Origin: Coix lacryma-jobi var. lacryma-jobi
Lineage: Eukaryota; Streptophyta; Magnoliopsida; Poales; Poaceae
Direction of reading: 5' to 3'
Assembly: GCA_009763385.1 (NCBI GenBank)
Contig: CM019825.1
Coordinates: 15,871,121-15,935,120 of the forward strand
DNA: 64,000 nucleotides
Shown here: positions 32,690 through 42,887 of the stretch, in pieces
How the letters are laid out: every line of letters starts with the position of its first letter
Numbering within the stretch: position 1 is the first letter of the stretch
Notes under the pieces: model-generated
Told to the model about the DNA's origin: nothing
Seen by the model: only the letters and a program-made list of their open reading frames with translations
Database searches by the model: none
Program-made: the position numbers and the translations under genes

Positions 32690-32925
32690 CGGCAGTGCTA
32701 TTCTACACCCTAGGTGTAGAATATTATTCTACACCATTAGGCAAAATTGACTAGAAAAAAATACTGAGTAGTACTGGACAGCGTTCAGTATCAGTCAGTA
32801 CTACACCCAACATAAAAAAATACTGAATAATACTGATACGCGACTACTGAATAATACTGAAATTCTGTTCAGTACAATAGTTTGGTGTAGAATAGTATTC
32901 TACACCTAGGGTGTAGAATAGCACT

Positions 32926-32927
<2 letters not shown>
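32690..32927. mobile_element. MITE b in (TA)n, palindrome CTACACCCTAGGTGTAG
   Basis: The ends are inverted copies of about 43 bases with one mismatch: GTGCTATT, then CTACACCCTAGGTGTAG, then AATATTATT, then CTACACC. The interior has repeated AATACTGA and CAGTA motifs. (TA)n borders both sides. It is about 238 bp with no coding capacity. Confidence 0.8.

Positions 32928-32972
<45 letters not shown>
32928..32972. repeat. (TA)n microsatellite between MITEs b and c
   Basis: About 22 TA units directly joining the two elements, with no other sequence between them. Confidence 0.95.
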
Positions 32973-32974
<2 letters not shown>

Positions 32975-33340
32975 CTCCGCTATTTGAAGCGCAGCGCTCT
33001 AAATATTATTTAGAGTGTCACTAGCCATCAGTTCCCGTAACCATAAAAGTTACTACTAATTCTCACCCGCAATCGTAAATGGCAGTCACACCATTCTCTC
33101 TTCTATCCCGCAACCGTAAATGTTACTGCTAATTCTCATCCCACAACCGTAAATGTTATCTAGATCATTCTCTTCCTACGACATTTACGGTTGCGGGCTG
33201 AAATATTTACGGTTGCGGGGTCGCTTTGCTAGTGCATACAGAAAGATGGTTGTTGGTAAAAACATTTACGGTTGTGGGATTTGGGATGCTCCATTGGCGC
33301 TCTAAATATTATTTAGAGTATTATATCCTAAATAGCAGTT
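32973..33340. mobile_element. MITE c in (TA)n, GCTATTTG/AGCGCAGCGCT end
   Basis: The left end reads CCGCTATTTG, AAGCGCAGCGCTC, TAAATATTATTTA, GAG. The right end reads GCGCTC, TAAATATTATTTA, GAG and finishes CTAAATAGCAG. The interior is a loose foldback: CAACCGTAAA motifs point right in the left half and TTTACGGTTG motifs point left in the right half. It is about 370 bp. Confidence 0.75.
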
Positions 33341-33368
33341 ATATATATATGTATATATATATATATAT
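33341..33368. repeat. (TA)n microsatellite between MITEs c and d
   Basis: TA units with one TG interruption, joining the two elements directly. Confidence 0.9.
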
Positions 33369-33740
33369 GACCCCGCTATTTGGAGCGCTGCGCTCTAAAT
33401 AATATTTAGAGCGTACGCGGGAGGCGTCTGACACATCGGCAGCTCCAACAACACAATCGTAAAACATGGTTATTTTCACTCCCGCAACCGTAAATCGTAG
33501 CTATTTTGGCTCTGACAACCATAAAAGTAATCATCTTTTCACTCCCACAACCGTAAATCATACTAGTTGTTTTGGCTCTGACAACCGTAAAAGTGATTGT
33601 CTGACACACAAGCTAGCTCAATAGGTCCGGCGATATAACCATAAAAGATGCTAACTGTAACCGTAAAGGTACTCACCGTTGATTGTTGCAACCATAAAAG
33701 TAGTCTGTAACTTTTATGTACCAACTGACATACTGCCATA
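33369..33740. mobile_element. MITE d, left half (same family as c)
   Basis: Starts GACCCCGCTATTTG followed by GAGCGCTGCGCTC, TAAATAATATTTA and GAGCG. CAACCGTAAA and close variants recur about eight times, all pointing right. Sequence continuity breaks at 33740, where the truncated SIRE-C LTR begins. The second half is at 46846-47102. Confidence 0.75.
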
Positions 33741-35048
33741 CAACAAGTAAGTGCGAAATTGAATTGCTCAAATGTAAATGCGTAGTAAAGAGAGTAGAGA
33801 TGACACGACGATCTTTTTGCCGAGGTATCGAGGTGTCACCCCCCAAGTCCTCGTTGGATTACCCGCGCAAGGGTATCGCTCCCCCTTGATCCGCGCAAGG
33901 ATCAAGTGCTCACTACGAGCTAATTCTTCGCCACTCCGGCCCGGTGAATCGCTTGCTACCGGTCACAACTTGGCTTGGGTCATCCACAATGCCTCCGGAT
34001 GATCACCAAGCTCTCCGATCGCCACCAAGCCGTCTAGGTGATGCCTATCACCAAGAGTAACAAGCAAGAACTCTCACTTGACCAACGCAAGGCTAATGAG
34101 ATGGGTGGATGCACACTTGCTACTCTCTACTCACTAATGAGGTGTTTGATCACTCAATTATCAAATCTCTCAACCTCACTAGGCCTCTTGCACTCACTTG
34201 GAATCACAATGTGTTTGACAACTTTTCAAATGAGCAAGAGTTACAGCATGAATGAGGGGGAGTCATATTTATACCCCCCAACTCGAAACATGCACGAAGG
34301 GGTAAGTCCAGCCAGTTACACACTGACCGGACGCACCTGTCGGGGTGACCGGACGCGTCCGGTCAGTGTCTAACGGCTACGTGACGTTAGCCCTGACACC
34401 AGTACGATACACTGACCGGACGCACCCATGCGTCCGATCACCACTGACCGGACGCGTCCGGTCATCAATTTCCCTCTCTGGAACCTCTCTGGACGCGACC
34501 GGACTCACCCCCTGGTGCGTCCGGTCGAATACTGAAGAGCGTCCGGTCGCAGCCAAGCCTGCTCCTCAGCCAAACCTACTGATCGGACGCACGCCCCAGC
34601 GTCCGGTCACATTTTGAAGTCCGAAACGACTTTGGTTTGTGACGCTCCCTTCACGAACTTTCTTCCTTATGATCTTAGGGACCTTTCTAAGCTACCTAGG
34701 GCTTTGGTTAACAAGTGTGCACCACACCTAACTCAAAAGTCTCACCTAGGTCAAGCTACTCATTCAAACCCCTCTTTATAGTACGGCCAAAGATAAAACA
34801 AAGACCTATGCTACTCTAAGTGTCCTTCAACACCAAATGACACTTAGCACTAGCCTATCACCGTCTTCGTCGTCCATCCTTTGAAAACCGAACGAATTCC
34901 ATCGCTAAGGGGGCATGAATACCATAGTGCCCTCACGATCATCATTACCATGACTTAACTCAACTGTTTCTGCAAAACACACGTTAGTCATAGTAATTTA
35001 CCATTGTCATCCAATCACCGAAACCCACTGGGGGCCTAGATGCTCACA
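33741..35048 (-). repeat. SIRE-C 3' LTR, truncated at the U5 end
   Basis: Begins on the minus strand TGTGAGCATCTAGG after the polypurine tract. It matches the 5' LTR until CAACAAGTAAGTGCG at 33741, then stops. The 185 bases seen at 45326-45510 are missing. The GACCGGACGCGTCCGGTC array is at 34310-34612. Confidence 0.88.
34310..34612. repeat. array of ACCGGACGC/GCGTCCGGT units in the SIRE-C LTR
   Basis: About ten half-sites of ACCGGACGC or GCGTCCGGT, some joined head to head as GACCGGACGCGTCCGGTC and others separated by 5-12 bases. The 5' LTR copy (46095-46407) has one additional 22 base unit ending in GCGTCCGGTC near 46385-46406. Confidence 0.85.
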
Positions 35049-35062
35049 ATCTCCCCCTTTTT
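35049..35062 (-). promoter_or_regulatory. polypurine tract of SIRE-C
   Basis: AAAAAGGGGGAGAT on the minus strand, followed by TGTGAGCATC, the LTR start. Further GGGGGAG-type motifs lie near 35478, 35502, 37148 and 39381. Confidence 0.8.
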
Positions 35063-35527
35063 GGTGATTGATGACAACCTCAAGTATGTTTGAAAGAGAG
35101 GTGAGGTTTTCAACAACTTGGTTTATATAAGCATGTGACAATAAGATCAAAAGTGGTTAGGCATGCTTATACGAACCAAGTCCACATAAGTACTCAACAT
35201 ATAAGAATTAACACAAGTATTTATGAACAAGCTCATTTATCGGAGTATAAGTGCGGAAGCAAAATAAATGAGCATAAGCAAGTGACATGTATAAGATAAC
35301 GAGTGAAGCATGACATGTCACAACTGAGCATAAACGAGTGACATGAGTATATAACAAGTGTAGCATCACATGTCACAACCAAAAGACATACACATATCGT
35401 ACGGGTGCCAAAAGATAAACATGTATGCATATGAGTGCAAGATCAAACAAAAGAACCGAAACCCTCTCACAGGCTCCCCCTACGTCTAACATACGCTCTC
35501 TCCCCCTTTGGCATCAAAGACCAAAAC

Positions 35528-38110
35528 CTAAGGGTCGGAAGGCGGGAGTGGAGCAGACGAGCCGGGCGACGAGGTGCGCGGAAGAGTCTCGAACTGAGCC
35601 AGGTAGGTCTCCTCGTCGGACGACGTACTGAGAGCTGACTGACCCTCTGACACTGGACGTGAAGGAGAAGCGGTCTGGGTCTGCTCAACTGTCACTGGAG
35701 CGTCCTCTGGAAGAGGGTCCACGGTCTCAGTCGCGACCACTGACACTGTCAACGAAGTCTCAGGAGCTGAGCTGACAGGAAGAGTCTGACTCTGAGAGGT
35801 CGGCGGCTCGGACGACGCTACTGAGGAAGGTAGTGTCTCTGTGGTACCAGTAGCTGGAGCAGGAGCTGGAGCTGAGGTCACCGGCAACTGAAACTCGGGC
35901 GGTGTGGGTAGGCCGGTGAGCTCACTGAAGGAAGCCTCCAGACTCCTCGGTGTCACTAGGACCGACTCCGTCTGAGTAGGAGTGAAGCCTGACCGAAGCG
36001 GTGTGAACCCTGGCAGCTGCCCTGGCTGAGGTGAGAACCACTGCGGGTACTGCGGGAAAGGCGAGACCGTCGTCGAAGGATCTGACGTGTAGAACGAGGT
36101 CGACGGTCCGGGCTGCTGCAGCTGAAACTGAGGCGGCTGGGGTAACTGTGGAATAGCTGCCATCCTCTCCATGAAGGCTAGAGTCTGTGTCTGAAGCTGA
36201 ATCATCTGCCTCTGGAGAGCGTCCTGGCGCTCCTGTGCCTGAGCTGCTGCCACTGCTTGGGCCTCTGCCAGCCGGGCCTGCTCCTGTGCCTGTCGGCGCT
36301 GCTCCTCAGCCTGACGCTGAACCTCCTCGGAAAGGCGAGACTGCTGCTGCTCCATCCGAGAAAGGATGGCTAGGAGTGCTGGGTTGGAGCCTGCCATACG
36401 CGAGGAGGAGGCCTCGGAGTCGTGAGCACCCTGTGGACGCATCCTCGGAAGAGGAGCGTAGTCGTCGTCGGTGCTGTCGGACGGGAACTCGTCGTCAGGG
36501 TCCTCGCCCTCTGCCTCAAGACCGGCAAGCTCAGCCTCTGCCAGCTGTCGAACTGCCTCGTCCTGCTCAGCCTCTGTCTCAGTAACCACTGGCCTCTGGC
36601 GCTGACCTCTGGGGCGAGTGTCTGGACGGTCCCCGGCAATATGGCGAGTGTCGTAGACGGGGAACTCCGTCGGAGACTGGAGAAGCTCTGGAAGCAAGCC
36701 TGGAATAATCCTCCTTAATAGATAGCAAATGATGTGAGCATAGGGGAGCTGCCGGTGACCCTTGAAGCCCTCTGCAAGTGTGTCCTCCATCTCTGAAATG
36801 ATGACATCCCAAATGTCAAACTCTAGCTGTGAGACCAAATGGTGAACGAGCCACAACTGAATCCTGGTCAAGCCCTCACGATAGCCAATCCGGGGCAGAA
36901 GTGTACGCCGCATGACTTCGTTCACGAGGCGGGCCGTCGGCGTCAAGTCACGAGGACGCCGGCTGGACCCCTCGCCGAACGGCTCCCGGAAACAAGCTCG
37001 AACCTGATCTGCTGACGGAATCTCTCCTGCGTGGGGTCGCCTGGGTGGCTCTGTCTCTCCGTAGCAAACTGTGTGCACTCTAGTCGGATATGCTGTCAAA
37101 CCAAGGTACTCTCTGGCACGTGAGCTGTAGAGCCTGTAGGACCTCCCCCTGAAAGCGAAGTGGAGGAACCGGTGATCCGGGGAGATCCACAGGGACGCGT
37201 AAAACTGGCGAACCCAATCCTCAATGTAGAGACCACCACGTCCAAGCAGATCGGCTAATCTAGGTAGATAGGTAAGCATCGGACGGATGGCCTCACCAGC
37301 AACTGCAACGATCGTCTCCAGCGGGCACACTCTGTGGGGTCGGATGTGGACGCCGCTGTTGACGTAGGCCCGGTAGAAATCCTCCTGGATCACCGTGTAG
37401 AAGCCCTCTGCGGCCTGAGGGTGCTGGGCTGCTGGGAACCACTCCTCATACGGTATCAGTCGAATGGCCTGCACCTGACGTGCTGTCGCCGCCCGCAGGT
37501 CCAAGTGCTCCATAGGTGGGGGTCCCTATGGCCTCGGAGGGGGTCGACCACCCCGCCTCTGCCCCTCAGGTCGAGGAGACACCTGAGTGCGAGAGCGGGT
37601 GGACCTGCGGAGTGGCTGCTGAGCTGGCTGCTCCTCTGTCTGACCCTCTGCCTGGGTCTCTGTAGCTGAGCTGGGCTCTGGAGCTGAACTGCTGGTTGTA
37701 GTTGCTGCGAGAGCTGAAGCTGCCTCGGACGGGAACTGGAAGTCTGAAGGGAGAAGCTCAGCTGGGTCGTCGAGAGAGTACTCGTGATCCTGAATCCGGA
37801 CGACACCGCCCTCAGTCCGAAGCAGAGCCTGCACCTGCTGCTCTGTAAGAAGGTCGCGAATCCACGTACCACTGCCCTGACTGGCCTGCTCAGAAGACTG
37901 GTCGTGAATCCGGAGACCGCCTGTGAAACCCCCCTGCTCGGCTCGCTCGGCTGCTCTGGCTGCTGCAAGTGCGATCTCTGAATCCCGATTGAGGCGCTTG
38001 CGTTTCTTGGAAATGAGTTTCTGAGGCCGCTTCCCCTTGTCACCAGAAGGGGGGCGCGGGGGAGGAGGATCGGCCCCGGGACCTCCGCCGACGTTCTTGC
38101 AGCGAGCCAT
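35528..38110 (-). CDS. SIRE-C accessory ORF downstream of pol (function unknown)
   Basis: An 861-codon sense-strand frame between RNase H and the 3' LTR, starting at ATG 38110 (MARCKNVGGG) and interrupted once by TAG at 37526-37528, between PPPRP and GPPPM. Seen in order: a basic stretch resembling a nuclear signal (KKRKRLNR), an acidic linker, a structured region of about 270 residues (YEEWFPAAQHPQAAEGFY; IEDWVRQFYASLW), an acidic linker, a Gln/Arg/Glu-rich coiled-coil stretch (SRLSEEVQRQAEEQRRQAQE), and a Pro/Ser/Thr-rich tail. There is no signal peptide or membrane segment, so an envelope role is not supported. SIRE-lineage elements often have an extra ORF here. It is much more GC-rich than gag and pol. 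Function is unknown; nucleic-acid binding or particle assembly are guesses. Confidence 0.65.
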
Positions 38111-39260
38111 TGCTACAAGAATAGAACCACTGCAACGGACTGAGAAGCGCTGCCACTGAAAACCACGGCCACTGACGAGACTCACTGCCACTGAGTACCA
38201 CTGCCACTGACACAAGAGAGGCTGGACTGAACCTCAGAGGCTTGGCCTCGTTCCGTATCCGCGAGCTTGGCCCCGGATTTAGCGGTCACTGTGACACTGC
38301 TCACTGAAACGGTCCCGACTCGCTGCAACAGATAGATAGGGATATACATAAGCATATAAGCTAGAGAAAAGAAGCCTATTGGAAGCAAAGCACAAGGAAA
38401 GAGAGACAGAAGGCACGGCTTTGCTACCTGACACGACGCGACGAATGGACGAAGCGAGGAGAGCGGACCGACACGAGCGAGCACCACTACCTCTCGCCGG
38501 AAGAATGGGGAGGGGGTCTGCTGGCCGAGGGAGGACGCCGGAGAAGAGGAAGACTTGGTGGAGAGCTCCGGTGACGGGAGGAGGCCCGTGGACGTGGGCA
38601 CGGCGAGCGGCGCTCGGTCGCGGCGATGGGGGGGGCGGGCGCGGGTACGGCGGGGCGGTGCGGGTGCGGCGCGGCGGGGGCAAGCACGACGGCCGAGGAG
38701 GCTCGACGGTGCGGGCGCAGTGGACGGGGTGGCGCGGCGGCGCGGGGGAGGTGGAGATGGAAACGGCGGCCGGCGGCGCGGGGGTTAGGGCACGGGTGAC
38801 GGGGGCGTGGACGGAGACGAAGACCGGAGTGGTGGTGGCCCACATGTCAGTTAGATAGGTTTATTCCGCTCGATAAGTTGCGACCGGACGCACCGCAAGG
38901 CGACCGGACGCATGGAGCCCGAGCGTCCGGTCCAACACAGAGAGCTCCCGCAACGGGATTTGCTCGACCGGACGCGTCCGATCAGACATGACCGGACTCA
39001 CCCAGCGTCCGGTCAACCGCTGGCAATGGACCGGACGCACGATCAAATTCCTGACTGGACGCGCCGAAGATACTGTTCACTTGCGCGCGCTCTGCACTGA
39101 CCGGACGCACCGCGTGAGTCCGGTCGCTGCGTCCGGTCACAGGGAAAACCCTGTTTTGACTCGATTTTTCGCGCCGACTTCTCCCAACCAAGGTCCAACT
39201 CAAATAAGAAGCAAATAAACACAAGTTGGAACCTAGTGGAGTGACCTCTCTCAAACCCAA
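38111..39260 (-). promoter_or_regulatory. SIRE-C region upstream of the accessory ORF, with a second palindrome array
   Basis: 38880-39140 holds about ten ACCGGACGC/GCGTCCGGT half-sites, the same motif as in the LTRs but with different spacing. Between it and the ATG at 38110 lies a strongly GC-rich, CpG-rich tract (38440-38830), as in a 5' untranslated leader. The arrangement resembles an internal promoter for the accessory ORF; this is an inference. Confidence 0.5.
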
Positions 39261-39630
39261 AAAAAAATTAAATATTTTGCCATAGGCTAAAGTAGTTTTC
39301 TAGATAAAATAGGCGATAAAACTCCAAGGAGACAACATGTGGCCACCAAAACTAGGGGTCTTAACCAATTGGAGCCTCAAATGCTCCCCCTAGCGGCGGA
39401 CGAACACAACGGTTGCTCAAAGCTTAACCGAAAAAGAACGACAAAGCAACAAACATGCATATGCAATGCAATACGGAACTTGAATCTAGGTTGCTTGTCA
39501 AGTTTGCTCATGGGTAAGCTTCTTCACACGCTTTTTAGGGCAGTTATCTTAACCACGTCTGACAAGCCTATGTGCATAGCGTAATTTAAACATGGCATAT
39601 GATACAATGCAATGCAAAGACAACCCCCTT

Positions 39631-41760
39631 TCACCTTTTGACAAAGTTACTTAGATGAAGCACATTAAGCTCACTTCGCAATCTACAAAGGGTGTTCTCA
39701 TCTAGGGGTTTTGTGAAGATATCCGCCAATTGATCTTCGGTTCTAACTCCCTCTAAGGATATATCTTTCTTGGAAACATGATCTCTAAGGAAGTGATGGC
39801 GAATATCTATGTGCTTTGTGCGAGAGTGTTGAACCGGGTTGTTAGCAAGCTTAACCGCGCTCTCATTGTCACACAACAAAGGTACCCTTTCTAGGACTAC
39901 ACCATAGTCTAAAAGGGTTTGTTTCATGTAAAGGATTTGTGCACAACAAGCACCAGCGGCTATGTATTCCGCCTCGGCGGTAGACAAGGCCACACTATTT
40001 TGCTTCTTCGAACTCCATGACACTAGTGATCTCCCAAGCAAATAGCACCCTCCGGATGTGCTTTTTCTATCAATTTTGCAACCCGCGTAATCTGAATCGG
40101 AATACCCAACGAGTTGGAAGTTAGCTCCTTTGGGATACCAAAGGCCAATGCTTGGGGTGTGCTTTAGGTACCTAAGGATTCTCTTCACCGCTATGAGATG
40201 TGATTCCCTAGGATCGGCTTGAAAGCGAGCACACATGCACACACTAAACATGATGTCGGGCCTAGATGCGGTCAAATATAACAAGCTACCAATCATAGAG
40301 CGGTAGAGAGTTTGGTCAACCGGGTTACCTCCCACATCTAGGTCGAGGTGTCCGTTGGTTGGCATTGGAGTCTTGATAGGCTTGCAATCATCCATGTTGA
40401 AGCGCTTGAGGAGGTCTTTTGTGTACTTCTCTTGAGATATAAAAGTCCCCTCCTTCAATTGCTTGACTTGAAAGCCTAGGAAGAATGTGAGCTCGCCAAT
40501 CATAGACATCTCGAACTCTTTCGACATCAAGTCACCAAATTCCTTGCAATAGGCTTCATTTGTTGACCCGAAGATGATATCATCTACGTAGACTTGACAA
40601 ATGAAGATCTCTCCATCAAGTTTCTTGGTGAATAGTGTGGTGTCAACCTTCCCAATGGTGAAGCCCTTCTCAATGAGGAAGTCCCGGAGGCGCTCGTACC
40701 ATGCTCTAGGGGCTTGCTTGAGCCCATATAGCGCCTTGGACAACCTATAAACATGATTAGGATATCTAGGGTCTTCAAACCCGAGAGGTTGATCAACATA
40801 GACTAGTTCATTTATGAAGCCATTTAAAAATGCACTTTTCACATCTATTTGATATAATTTAATGTCATGATGTGATGCATATGCAAGGAGGATACGAATG
40901 GCTTCGAGTCTTGCAACCGGTGCAAAGGTCTCTCCAAAATCCAAGCCTTCAACTTGAGAGAACCCCTTTGCCACTAGCCTTGCCTTGTTTCTAACAACCT
41001 TGCCTTGATCATCTTGCTTGTTCCTAAACACCCATTTTGTCCCAATGACTCTTGCGCCTTTAGGTCGCTCTTCAAGTGTCCAAACTTGGTTGCGGGTGAA
41101 GTTGTTCAATTCTTCATGCATAGCATTCACCCAATCCGGATCACCTAGAGCTTCATCTACAATGGTAGGCTCAACAAGAGACACAAAGGAGTGATGTTCA
41201 ATAAATAAAGCAAGTTTTTGAGATCGAGTCATTACACCCCTTGTTGGACTCCCTATGATGAGATCTTGAGGATGAGCTTGTAGTAGAGGAGTAGTCCTTC
41301 GATCAACCACTTGAGGGGCCGCTTGTGGAGCACCAACATCTTGAGCTTGTACCACCATTTGATCATGGGAGACATGAGTATCTTCATTTGGATCCCTCCC
41401 ATCTTTGTCATCATCAAGTGGTACATTGGATGAGGATGGCTTGTCAATGACTTGCACATCATCATCATCATCTTTAGGCTTGATGGCTCCAACCGGCATG
41501 TTCTTCATTGCTTCCCTCAATGGTTCATCACCTACATCATCAAGATTCTCATGCTCTCCTTGAGAACCATTAGATTCATCGAATTCCACATCATATGTTT
41601 CTTCTACCATCCCGGTGGCATGGTTGAATACTCGATATGCTTTGGACTTCAATGAGTAACCAACAAGAAAACCAATATCACATCGGCGTTGAAACTTCCC
41701 TAGGTGTTGGCGCTTCTTGTAGATGTAGCATTTGCACCCAAACACTCTAAAAAGGATACA
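39631..41760 (-). pseudogene. SIRE-C reverse transcriptase and RNase H
   Basis: A 704-residue open frame. It begins at the end of integrase (FGCKCYIYKK, DIGFLVGYS), then a variable acidic linker, then the Copia reverse transcriptase: DPDWVNAMHEEL, GTKWVFRNKQ, DVKSAFLNGF, YGLKQAPRAWYERL and the catalytic YVDDIIFGS. RNase H follows with DSDYAGCKIDRKSTSGG, STAEAEYIAAG, HIDIRHHFLRDH and ADIFTKPLDE before the stop. These domains appear intact; the frame differs from the upstream integrase frame. Confidence 0.9.
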
Positions 41761-42083
41761 TCCGGCTTCTTGTTGTTGAGTAGCTCATAGGGGGTCTTGC
41801 CAAGTAGACGATGGGGGAACAATCGGTTTGATGCATAGCAAGCGGTGTTGATTGCTTCCGCCCAAAATCTCTCAGGTGTAGAATACTCGTCTAGCATTGT
41901 CCTTGCTAGGGTGATTAGAGTCTGGTTCTTCCTCTCAACTACCCCATTTTGTTGTGGTGTGTAGGTTGCGGACACTTCATGCTTGATCCCAACTTCATCA
42001 CAATATTCCTCAATATGGGTGTTGTCAATATGGGTGTTGTCAAACTCCTTTCCGTTGTCACTTCTAATCTTTTTGATCTTCAC
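41700..42083 (-). pseudogene. SIRE-C integrase, C-terminal half (frameshifted)
   Basis: Contains IRSDNGKEFDN and YTPQQNGVVERKNQTL with the second Asp and the Glu of the integrase triad, then FWAEAINTACYASNRL. A 15 base tandem duplication (about 42009-42038, ATGGGTGTTGTCAAT type) inserts five residues in NTHIDNTHIEEY. Frameshifts separate it from the frames on both sides. Confidence 0.85.
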
Positions 42084-42871
42084 ATCAAATTCATTTGAGC
42101 TCTCTTGGCAAACTTCTTGAAGGAAGGGGTTGCTTCGGATTTGTCATGAAGAAAGAATACCCAAGTGTATCTAGAGTAGTCATCAACAATCACTAGACAA
42201 TAGAGATTTCCACCCAAGCTAGCATATGTTGTTGGTCCAAATAGATCCTTGTGAAGTAGCTCTAACTCTCTTGATGTTGACACAAAGGCTTTGGTTGGAT
42301 GTGTATTTGCAACTTGCTTGCCGGCTTGACATGCACTACACAATTTGTCCTTCTCAAATTTGACATCCTTCAAGCCCCTAACCAAATCCTTCTTCAATAG
42401 CTTGTTGAGAGTGTTCATTCCAACATGTGCTAATCTTCTATGCCAAAGCCAACCAAGGGATTGCTTAGTGAACAAACATGTCTTCAAGTTGGCATCTTCG
42501 GAGGTGAAATCCACTAGATAGAGATTGTTGTATCTAAAGCCTTTGAATATCACTTGTGTATCATCTTTCTTGGTTACAACCACTTCCTTGTCGGTGAACA
42601 AGCATTGAAAGCCAAGATCACATAGTTGCCCAACGGATAGCAAGTTGAAGCTTAATGATGCAACTAGAAGCACATTGGAGATGGTATGATCGTTTGATGT
42701 AGCCACTTTGCCCAATCCTTTGACATTGCCCTTTGAGTTGTCACCAAATGTTATCTTTTCTTGGTCATCGACATTCTCTTCTAGTGAGGTGAATATCCGG
42801 GGATCTCCGGTCATATGTTGTGTGCATCCACTATCAATTACCCAATGTGATCCACCGGTCTTGTAGTTCAC
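42080..42871 (-). pseudogene. SIRE-C protease and integrase N-terminal half
   Basis: Shows VIDSGCTQHMTGD (protease D-S-G), ITFGDNSKGNVKGLGKVA, LLSVGQLCDLGFQC, the pre-integrase region LWHRRLAHVGMNTL with CSACQAGK (the H-H-C-C zinc finger), and the first integrase Asp in LHKDLFGPT, then VIVDDYSRYTWVFFL. It ends at a frameshift near 42085. Confidence 0.88.
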
Positions 42872-42887
42872 CTACACACACAAGAAA

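Noticed and set aside
35528..38110. Envelope protein of SIRE-C
   Set aside because: No signal peptide or membrane-spanning segment is visible; the position alone does not make it an envelope gene.
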